This document shows, piece after piece, positions 45,501 through 57,500 of a stretch of DNA of 64,000 bases (its first letter is position 1; every line of letters begins with the position of its first letter). The notes under the pieces were generated by a model that made no database searches, was not told where the DNA came from, and was given only the letters and a program-made list of their open reading frames with translations. The translations under genes were made by a program, and so were the position numbers. The DNA lies in NCBI GenBank assembly GCA_942159475.1, contig OW804094.1, positions 59,826,966 to 59,890,965 on the forward strand, read 5' to 3'. The DNA comes from Sthenelais limicola (taxonomy: Eukaryota; Annelida; Polychaeta; Phyllodocida; Sigalionidae).

Positions 45501-48500
45501 ATCCAGGGTCGACACATTCCTTGGGGAAGACCTGAAATGTAGATTGCAGAAACTGTTAAAGCTGTGGGGCTGAATTTTGAATATACATTTAATATAGCCA
45601 CCCACTGAATGCCCTTACAAGTTTGACTTCCCAGGCATTTTATTTCACTTTTAAAAGTTGAATTAGCATATGGTTCACCCCTTTGATCTCCACTGTTCTG
45701 GCCTTATCTGAGTGTGGAATGTAACTTTGCTCGCCTTATTTTATGTAGCCCTTTCCCCAGAGAGCTCCTCCACTTACCTCTCTGCCACCACCTACATCTC
45801 TGCCGCAAGGGCTCTGCCGCCAGGAGGCGCTGTGTTCCCCTCTAGCGGTCCTCCTTCTGTCTGCCACATGGGGGAACTGTGTTCCCCTCTAGTGGTCAGT
45901 ACCCAGACATCGACCCAGGTGGCAATGATAACATTCTCAGAGTAACTGATTAATAATTGGTATTTATAATTAAAACTAGTTGATATTAATATACATTGCG
46001 CTCTTCAATAATCATATCCCCCATGCTGCAAAGATCATTTCGGTAGTCGAATCAGGTCTCTACAATGATTAGAACTCAAATTATAGTTAAAGTTCATTGG
46101 AACACTTTATTTCAAAACTTTGTTTTCCATATAGCCAACTGCTATTCATTAAATTATGTCATTAAATTATGTCATGAGAATCTCATTAGGACAGATTTTT
46201 TTCTAAAATTTCGTCTAGGGTCTGGCCCCAAACCGCAAAATATCATTTAAATGCTCCAGACTGCAAATGTTATAAGAATCCCATTAGGACGGATTTCGTT
46301 TAACCATTTTGTCTAGGGTCTTGCTCCAAACTGCAAAATACTTTTCAAGTGTTTCCACTATCATCAACTCTACTGAAGAATGGATTAAAAGTCTTGAATA
46401 CTAACTGAAATCTAAATTTTATATAACTGGTCGCCGAAATATAAGCCAATCTGAAAATCAAATCTAATATTGGGGATTTGACAGTCTAAATAGTAGTCCA
46501 TTCAGTTGTCTTTTCCCTCGTCCTTATAGCAGTGTATTTGTAGGCCCTTTTTCAGTGTATGAAAATGAAAATGCGGTAAAACTTTTTTTCTTCTCAAAAT
46601 CTACAAAGTGGTGGATTCAGTTCCTTGATTTGTAAGTTAATAATAATAGAAATGTGTAGTAGGTAGACGAGGCAGTATTCACCTAAACCTGTACAACCGT
46701 TGAATGAGAAAAATGATGAAAACAATTTTTCTCCCCAAATGGGTAAAACCAGGAAGGCTGGAAGAATTTGAAATATGAAATAATAGAAATGTGGTCGATT
46801 CTCTTAAGGTGATCTTAGAATTGCTCGATTTCTTAAGATTTGCTGTAAATCATAGAAAATGGTACATAATACCATAATATTTATGATTTGTATTTGTATG
46901 GCATTGTGTATTCTGTCTTTCTCCTCTGTCTCTCTGGCACCTCCTTCTCCTCATCCACTGAGGTCACTCTGCCTGATCAGTAACAGTAATTAAGGAGACA
47001 TTAAGCCCGACGCCTTTAGTTCTCTAATTAAAAGGCTGATAACTTATACTATAATTAATAACATGTGGTGCACTCACAGAGAGAGCCACACAGACAGACA
47101 GACCAGCTTTCTTCACTCTAGGGATTTATTTCTCATATGAACCCACAAAGTTCTCTTCTCCCCGCCCTCTCTTCCTCCCCTTCCCTTCTGCTCCATTAAA
47201 ACCACTACCCTAAGTTATTCATTATTAACTCATTTAGGTCCTCAGGGTTTTCCACAGGTTTTGGGAGGTCTCCGGTGGTATGAGATGAAATTCAGGGGTT
47301 TAGCGGCAGAGCCGCTACCCCGGGCCGCTTCTGCGGTCCGGGGGGAGAATGCAAGAGGGGGTTTCCCCCTCTTGCTGGTGGGGGTCTGGGGGGGCCTCCC
47401 CCAGGAAATTTAGAAAAATTAGAAGCAAATTGTTGAAGTTTGAAGCAAATTTTAATTACTTTTGAGCTGATATTTGCTGTAAGATTGGTCAGACAAGTAT
47501 ACATAATTTCCTGAAAAGAGAGTTGTAAATAATCTTCCAATTGATTATGATTGCCTTTTTCAAACTATTTGTCACCTGTTTAAACTTAAGGGCAAACATA
47601 AGTCAAAATATAATGTTTCTGAAACTTTAGTACATATGGACTGTTTCTGGTCATAGAAATGGGAAAATATCCTTGAGTCACACATTCTTGTGTTTAAGAT
47701 ATACTACCTCAAAACAAGGATACCGGTATATCGAAATGGCCTATCAAAACAAGGCCAACATCGAAAGTTTCCAATTCAATTTTACCATATAAATAAAAAA
47801 TGTGATGTGTTCAGGAAAATGAGTCACAAGTCACAAAATTGATATTTTTCAGTGTTTTTTCCCAAGATGTCTTTGCAGGAATGTTTTCATTTTTGGGGTG
47901 CTTAACACTTTTTTTCGTAGCATGCATAAAGTTACTAAATTTCAAGATAGTGTATTAAATATATCATTGCATTTCTATGGTAATTTTATAGAGTATAGTT
48001 AGCCAATTTACTAGTAAATATCCACCCGGAGATATTGCAAACTTTTTCAAAAATGAAAAATATAAAACTTGAAATATAGAAATACTTATTAGCTATAATC
48101 ATAATGTTTACTATCATCAGAGTCTGTTTGATCTCATTTTTTCAAATATAATATCTTAAAAAACAATTTATTTGCGAATTTTGACTCATTTTCCTGTGAC
48201 ATATCACAAATGTCATTATATCCTAAATTCAGGAAACTTTTAGAGTAATATACAACTGGAAACATGAAGAATACGGGGGCCCCCTGTTAAAATATAAAAA
48301 AATATACATGGAATCGGTACAAGGCCAGGAATTCAAAAGCCTAGAAGATGGGCCATTTTTGGCCGAATGGCCTGGAGAATCTTTTTTTAAGCCTTGAATA
48401 CTGTTGGAATCTATTGAATGGCCTTGAAAATTCAAACCTTGTTTCCTACCAATTTTTCATTTGAGTATTGATGAAAAATATTTGATCTAATGCTGTGACA

Positions 48501-51500
48501 GCACAACATATTTGGAATACATTTCCCAGTCCCATATTTCCCAATCTAATTTTTTTTTTTAATTTAATTTTTTTTTTTTTTTTTTTTTTTTGCTTTTGTT
48601 AACGGCGGACCTTATTGAGTCTCCGGCGGCCGTCATAACGTCTCCGGCGGTGCGCCGGAGACTTGTCTATGTACGGAAAACCCTGGTCCTTTTCTCTGTC
48701 TCTCTCCCTTCTTCTCTATCTCTATTGCCTGGGTATGATCATAAACTGCCTCCCTCTCAGCTCTCCCGCCCTTGATATAACCATATTAAATGTGTTGATA
48801 AGGGCGTAAAGCAACCAATCTCACTCACTCCATTCGGCTCATTGTTCTTACAGATTTATTATTGGCAGATATTTATATCTGCCAATTCTTCGTTTTGATA
48901 TGAGGGAGGGGGTATGGATAGTAGAAGAAGAGGGGACGAGTAATAAAAATTCCGGGGCACGCATAGATGGCATGCCATCCTCCTCCTCCTCCTCCTCCTC
49001 CTCCTCCTCCTCCTCCTCCTCCTCCTCCTCCTCCTCCTCCTCCTCCTCCTCCTCCTCTCTGCGCTGAGAGATGGTGTGTATGTATGTAGCAGGACCCATC
49101 CCTCTTATGGTGTGTATGTATGTATGTATGTAGCAGCTGGCTCCTCCCTCTCTCCCCTCATGGTCCCATCCATTGGCGAGATGTACACATGGTTATTTTC
49201 ACATTAATTCGGATTCTGCTCATGTTGTCTGAAATTGATAAATACTAGATGTATAGCTTTGGTTTGATGTGCATGTTAAAGCAAGTTTTAGCGAAATGTT
49301 GGTCATATTAAAGAAATTGAAACAGAAAATTTGTTTGGAAAAAAACATTCGTACACATCTTCTGCCACTGTCCAGCATCTGCGCACCGTCAGCATCTGGG
49401 TCAGTGCGAGTGTCTGAACTGAGTGCGAGTGTCTGTGGGCTGAACCCCCTTTCAGTGACTAGTCAGCATCTGCGCGCCAAGTCAAGGACGTAACAGCAGA
49501 TGTACATTTGGTTGTCTTACACATTATCTAGATTCTGCTGATGTTGTCTGAAATTAATAAATACTGAATGTATAGTTTTATTTTGTTTACTGTTATGTTC
49601 GATGTGCCTGTTGAACCAAATTTTAGTGAAATGTTATTCATTTTAAAGGCATTTTAAAGGAATTCCAACAAAAAACGTTTGTACATTGTTGGTTGGCAGT
49701 GACCATTTGACACTGGAGAAGGACGCACCAACCCACATGTGTGCGGTGATATCTACAGCTGGCATTCTCCTTATCACAGTCATTAAGGTCTGGGCCTATC
49801 TGCATCGGTCCTCTGACTAGGGCTCTTATCAAAATCCCATCTGCTGATATCTGACACTATAATTACATGTGTGTTCATTTTCTTGAAACCTTTTTAAAAA
49901 TATGAAATGAATTATAGTTCCAACATCACTGTATACACCACACTACAAGGATCACATAGAACTTTGAATGGGATGGATCGGTGAGCCAAATAGAAGAAAA
50001 GTTCTGACAGTGTTTCAAACTTTGATGTAAAGGATTGGAAGAAACTGACTCTGCTGCCATCCTCTCATCCCTTATCTCCTACTCTTCTCCACCCCATATT
50101 TCTGAGAGGGGGACGCAAAGGGAGAGAGTGTCATTTTCAACATTAGATTAGTTTGGAGGGAGAGGGTGTATGCAGGATAAAGGCATTTTAATGGGTCATT
50201 GTTTAATTGTTCTACAAAGTAATTCAGCCATGATATGATGTTGGGTCTTATTGGATCTAGATCCATCAATCCAACTATCCATCCATCCTGTATGTATCAA
50301 TCTATCTATCTATCTATCTATCTATCCATCTATCCACTCCTCCATCCCACTCACCCCCTACCCCTACCCTCTCTCTCACATCATTCCCATGATAAGCTAT
50401 GGCCACATAAGGGATTAAACACACTAATACATAAGTTCTTTCTCAATTGCATAATATGACTCAATATTAAGCTGAATACACATTTTATTCAAATGGTTGC
50501 AGTATAAGATTGAATGCGACAAGCAGTCAAGAATATCTGCCAATACTTTTGGATATCAAAAGTTCCTCTCCTTAGAAGCATATCCTTGTATATAATAAAA
50601 TTCTGAATCATTTCTTTACACTATACAGCAAATACTGAGCAATAGGCAAGAACCGAAATGCTCTGTTTAGGTCGAGATAGCAACAGCTGGCACCGGGGCC
50701 TATCTGAGGGTGGGTGGGGCACGGACCACAGCTGTAGGTACACACCCGCACACACAGTGCGGGTATCATGCACTCAACCTGCACTTACACACAACATTTG
50801 TTCTGTTATTTGTTTTTCATAATTATTAAAGGAACATTAAGTAAGATGAAGATGGGGCATGGTGTTGTCTCATATATCCTAAAGTTTCGTGGCAATATTA
50901 AATGTTTTTCTGTCTCCAAAATTACATTTAATGAAGGGCCCTCTCTATCTGTTCTGGTTTTCCGCTGAGACTCACGGAAAATGCCCACCAAGCCAAAGTT
51001 TTCACCAACCAGCTTAGCAGCAATTTCACCTCACTACAACGTGTTTCAGACTTTCCCATACCGGCCTAACTTATTTCAAGTTAGGCTGCAGTATAAGCCA
51101 AGCCACCACTAGCATGATCATTCATTCAGAGCTTCGGACAGGTTTGGTTCTTTCCCATTCACTCTTACACACTGTGACATGGGAGAACTGTCACCCCATA
51201 ACTCACTGATTACCAATGGCAAAACAGCAGCAATAGGTCTAGCCACACTCAGCTATCAAATCAGCTAATTGCTACAGCATAGACAATGGTTCTTCCTGGA
51301 CATAAAGGACAAATCCTAAATGCCGTAGGAAACACGGAAGCATTCATCCATCTCGCATCCCTATAGTTGGACTTCTCGTTGTGTTTAGGTTTGGGGATAA
51401 TCCCCCAAGCACTCCTGGACTAGGAACTACTCTGCAACTGATCTGGGGTTTGTGCGTGCACTTCCCCATTGCAGGCCTTTCCATTCTCCAGCTGGAAGAT

Positions 51501-54500
51501 GAGGATATCAGCAGGATACCTCACAATCTCCTCAGATGTCTGCAGTTCATATGTGGTGCTCCCAAGTGAACTGGCATGCTTCGAAAAGCCCATCCCATTT
51601 GGGACTGATCTTCCTTCAGGCCTTCAGAGGACAAGATCCGTAGACCACATCCCCCTACTTCAAAGCACTGGCTCCTCAGGAGGTGTAGGAATATGGGCAA
51701 AGCAATTTTCCACACACTTCCTATAGACACATTTTCACTAGTCTCAAGGGACAACTGGACTTTGCGCAACCGCCCCGCCCCCTACAGGGCGGATTTAGAC
51801 CACCTTTAAACTTCCTTACGTTGCTCAAATACCCCTGGTCTTCTCACTTATACAGAACTCGCAGCCATGGACCTGTTTTTTATGTATTCCCATGTAAATG
51901 GGTACCATTACATGGTCTGTAAGGCAAGTTGTGTTCCTCCTGATGCCTTTTTAGGGGACGACTTATGTATAATGTGGTACAGGAAAGTTGCAATTTTAAA
52001 TATAAAAATTGGTTTAGACTCAGACCCCTCTCGGACCTCACACACACTGCACCTTCACTCACTCACATAGCTTCACACACTGCCACTGCCTGCCACTAGT
52101 GTGTGTGTAGCATTGAGGCAAGGCTACACACAGATATCAAACACTAACACATATAGGCTATTTATAGGGTGGCTTGTGGAGGATGGCTTGTGTAGCATAG
52201 TCACCACCATTGGTGGTGACTAGGCTTTATTAACACTAAATCAGATGGATATTGTAGGTAGGAGGGGTAGAGACAGGGTGGGTGGGTGGATGGGTTCTAT
52301 TTCCATCGAAATAACAAACCCCAACACCCAAAAACAGAGAAAAAATCAGTAAGTAACACCACCCAAAAATACTCGCGGGTAAAATTTCTGGACGGATTGC
52401 AGAAGACTACCACGGCTGATCTCTCGTCACCTGATACATTCTGTACGCAGGATTCCCAAGGCAAAGAACATCTGCAATCCCTGATCTGGCTCGGACATGA
52501 ACTCATCTCACGTTTCAGAGCCACTGCTTCTATTCAGCTCAGAAAGAGTGACAGGTCCAGGCTGTCCACCAATCTCACTCACTCACTCACTCACTCCAGG
52601 CTGTGATTTTGACTTCATGTACTTTCACAAACCCAGATCCCTGTCCTTCTCCCCTGAACAGATTTCACAGAGGATTCCTCTCGCTTGTTCTCAGATTTCC
52701 ACTTCAGCTAAACACAGCTTACTATCCAAGAAAAGCAATCCTGATCAGTCAAGACCACATTAATGGATCCGATAACAATCAGCTCCAATAATATCATTTC
52801 ACTATCAGGGCCAATCAGACCACTGACAACAACATCTGTAATCTTGTATGTCCTGTACCCTCCAACAAAGCACACTCCACTCATACCATCTCTCCCAGAC
52901 TATTAGATAGTCAGGAATCTCCAAAGTTCTCTTTGGCAGTACTGAAACTTTCTGTATCAGGAGCAGTCTCAAGAGAATCAGCTCATCCAGAAGATTCTGT
53001 CCTTCCACAGCTTGGAACCCGGCCTGGCCCCATCTCACTTCTGAGACAAGAGCCGGGCTATCCAGGGAACTCTTTCTACCTGGACGGGTGTCCTTTTCTG
53101 GTAACAAACTAGTATCTTCTGTTCTCAGAAGCACCTGTTCACTTGGGAAGGCTAACTTCCTACTTAACGCCTGCCTGAGCAACACCCCCTGTTCCTGTAC
53201 TACACATAGATTACCTTTGGACTGGGGTAATATGAAGTAGTTTGTCTTCTCCAACCCCCATTTCAGATCATATGAGGGTCACCTGGAGTCTTTCAAACCA
53301 TCCAGCCCTGAAGGCTGGCATGGGGTCCAGTTACTCCACTTGCACACATTCAAGTTCTATCAACAGGAAAATCAGTCAGAAATCCAGATAGAAACCAACT
53401 GGAAATCCGGCTAAAAATAGCAGTAATTTCAGCCAAAAACCAGGCAATAATCTTAGCTATCTCAGCCAGCAATCATCTGTAAAATCCAGCTGGGAATTCC
53501 CATAAAATCCGGCCGGGAATTCTTGAAAATCTGTCTGGATATCCGTCCAAAATCTGTCTCAAATCTCACCTCAAACAATCACTAATCTGAGGGACCTTTT
53601 CAGGTTATAACCCCAGCTGATCATTTCATTCACACTTGCAATAGCAAGTCAAAATCAAGCGCGGGATCAAGGCGAAGAACTGCTCCCAGATGGTCTTCCT
53701 TCCTGTCTTCAGCATACTCATCTCGGCAAATCCAATCTCCTGACTCAGCAGGGGCAAATCTATTCTCTGAGAGAATATTGGATGACTACCAACTGATGTA
53801 CAAGGCTCCAAGGTCAAGAGAGGTCCCGGCACCAATTGTAGTGAACCTGTCACCATACCAATTGCAGTGAATCAGGCCTCACCCAAACTCAGGTTCAATC
53901 TTGACATGGCAAAGTAAAACCAGACACAGTTCTGTTAGTATCACCGGTTTATTCACCTCTTGGACAACCCTGTGACACCAGCGGTGGGCAGTAGTCAGTC
54001 ATCAATGCCACAGACATAAGAAGACTCACCATTGAAGGCAAGCAGTATAAAAGTGTAGTACAGGGATGCAAGTTGTCCGTCAGTTGACGGATTTCCTTCA
54101 ATCCCATTATTACCAAAATGTGTAATTAATTTTCCATGTGTCTCTCAAATCACCTATGAAAACTTATAAAAAGGTTAATCTTTAATGGACTGACTGAATA
54201 GCATGTCCATCTACCCCAGAGTAGACCCAAACCCTGCATTGGAATATACGGGAGAGCTATGTGCCAGTAGCGGCCTGAGTCACCCCCATGTCAGCCAGGG
54301 TTGCGCTAGCAACTTGGTGGAGTGATAGCATCGGGAGGGCAGCGTGTACAATGCAACTAGGGCACTCACCCAACACGGCTACCGGGAGCAGGGGCAGACG
54401 GCCCGGCAGACGGTAGTGAGTGTGGGTGGCACCACAGCTCAGTGCTTGCCTATCAACTTGTCCAGCTAGTTCTATTAAGCTAACTTTCATTTCGAATATA

Positions 54501-57500
54501 TATGTATATGCATAATACTTTCAGTATTTCCCTAAATATATACTTTGTAAAGCATATATTTTAGTGTCTTACCTTTAGTTTATTTACCTTAAAATACACC
54601 AGTACACCTCAGAACCTTTTCCGTCAATTATGAATACCCCAACTTGCATCCTGGTAGTACAAGAGTAACATGGCATTATGATCTAATGTATAAGACAGGT
54701 TACAATAGCAATGTAGTACATACAGAGAAGAGGTATGACATACAATCTGTAGTAATTGTAATAGATATAATAGCTGTGAAGCAGGAATAAGATGATACAT
54801 AGACTTGGATAAAACATAGGATATGATCTACGTCAGTGCCTCTAGTAGAGTGAGTTGGTATACACTACAAGCACTGGACAGGTAGGCGACCTGGTGTAGA
54901 ATAGCGTTACTAATGACAACTCTGTGTCCACTCTAAATCTACTATATATATGTATTCATTATGTATGTATTGTGTGGGTGTATGTATGCATGGATGTACG
55001 TAGGGTATATGTATATATACATGTATGTATGGATGTGTTCATAAATGTATGTATACTGTATACATGGGTGTATGTATATACATACATGTATGTATGCATT
55101 TATGGGTGTATGTATACATAGTACATGTATGTATGAATGGATGTATGCATGTATACATAGGCAAAAGTGCATGAGGGACGATCTGTCGTCCCATATTTTC
55201 CCGCGGGCGTAGTGATTGCGTGAATGAGCGTAGCAAATGAACGCAATCACATAGCCCAAGGGAAAATATGGGACGACAGATCGTCCCGAATGCACTTTTG
55301 CATTTATTATCACCTTAATAGAGGTTGGAACGATACATATGGGGCAACGTATTCACAAAACGCAAGTGGCTTTTGGTGAGTGTCTTTCACAAGTGCCGAA
55401 GGCACGCATGAAAGACACTCGCCAAAAGCCACGAGCGTTTTGTGAATGCGTTGCCCCATATGCAGCTCAAGTTTAGTTATATTTTTATGCCATGATATAT
55501 ATTCAAGAGTTATTTATGAGTTATTTACCTTCATTGCATGTCTCGCAACCCTCGGACTCGGCAAAAACAAGCGCTTACAATGTTGCGTCATGAAATGATG
55601 AGCGTCATGAAATGAGCGTCATTGATTGGCGCAATTAAATTTACGCAACCAATCAAAATAACGTTGTAGATTGGTTGCATTCGAAAAACGGATTCCACTA
55701 GTGCAATCCAGGCATGTTTATGCCATGGGCTAATCTGGCCATGTTTTTGTGAATACGCACACCTATCATGGCATAATAAGATATAACTAAACGCGAGCTG
55801 CATATGGGGCAACGTATTCACAAAACGCAAGTGGCTTTTGGTGAGTGTCTTTCACAAGTGCCGAAGGCACGCATGAAAGACACTCGCCAAAAGCCACGAG
55901 CGTTTTGTGAATGCGTTGCCCCATATGCAGCTCAAGTTTAGTTATATTTTTATGCCATGATATATATTCAAGAGTTATTTATGAGTTATTTACCTTCATT
56001 GCATGTCTCGCAACCCTCGGACTCGGCAAAAACAAGCGCTTACAATGTTGCGTCATGAAATGATGAGCGTCATGAAATGAGCGTCATTGATTGGCGCAAT
56101 TAAATTTACGCAACCAATCAAAATAACGTTGTAGATTGGTTGCATTCGAAAAACGGATTCCACTAGTGCAATCCAGGCATGTTTATGCCATGGGCTAATC
56201 TGGCCATGTTTTTGTGAATACGCACACCTATCATGGCATAAATATCAATGCGCGCTTGACCTGCCGGGTTGTGACAAGTCCAGCAGAATATAGTTCTATT
56301 TTGAATCGTTATTTCGCTTAATTTTTGGTTAATTACCATCATTAAGACATGAATACAATTTTAAATTCTTAATAAGATAAAAGCTGTTCAGTTTGATATT
56401 CAAATTTCTGTACTTTTTTTAATTGAACTAGCTGTTTTTCGCCGACTAGAGTCTGTCACTATCAACACTCAACACGTCTCCGATCATTTGTAGTCATCGA
56501 ACCTGCCTCTTCATCTTAAGATCTAGTATTGGGACATACGCAGAGGCAGGTTGTTCGTGACTAATCATTTGTTGACCCAGTCATTGTTGTTAGTTGGCGA
56601 ATCAATGGAGTTATCATCCTTTTCACAGCTTTAAATCTTTTTGAAATACAAGTAATGCTTCGGTAAAGGTTAGGCTTCAATATACATGAAAGGATTTTAG
56701 TTCATTTCCTTTATTTGATCAGAATGTTTCGTGACCGGTGACAGCTTCAAACCATAAGGGAGGAAGCGAGGCATAGGCCTGCTGTCAGCAGCCACACTTA
56801 TGCACTTACGCACGCCGATATATACAATCATTTTGTTGTCATGATCATTCTTTTCACAGCTTTAAATCTTTTTGAAATACAAGTAATGCTTTGGTAAAGG
56901 TTAGGCTTCGATAAACATGAAAGGATTTTGGATTATTTCCTTTATTTGATCAGATTTTTTCATGACCGCTCCCAGTGATAGCTTCAATAGTGCCGTAACT
57001 AAGCACGCCGATCTATACGATCATGTTATTGACAGTTGCCTGCTTTAACAAGCGCCTTCGGCGGTGGTTAGTTTCTACCTACACCTTTGATCGATTATAA
57101 TGTCAACTAAATAGAGAAAATAAGTTACTTGATTATTTTCCTTTAGCTATGGTCGATTAATATTATCTGTTTTTTTTGTGCAGAATGAATTATTTAAATA
57201 GAAATATAAAAAATACCATCGGGACTATTTTGTTCATTAGGTGCGGGTAATACGGCGGGGAGCGGGTAATACGGCGGCCGTATTACCCGCTCTCTTTGAT
57301 ATGACGCTCAGTGCTTAAGCCAATGGGAGTATCATACCAACTCCCCCAAAGGTATAATAAATGGGTGTATTTATGTATGTATGTATGAATGGATGGATGT
57401 ATCATGACGCCGTATTTAAGGGAAGGTTTAATAGGAAGTGTCTCCATCAGCCATATACTTTAAGCAGACAAACTTTCCTTATGTGCTTTTCATACTAACT

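Noticed and set aside
47292..47540. Proline/glycine-rich - strand frame
   Set aside because: It is a translation of GC-rich hairpins at a transposon end.
48848..49099. Poly-glutamate frame
   Set aside because: Produced by the (TCC)n microsatellite.
50640..51039. Left LTR of the decayed gypsy element ending at CACTACA 51033-51039
   Set aside because: The end motif is present, but no matching TGTAGTG start and no aligning interior were found.
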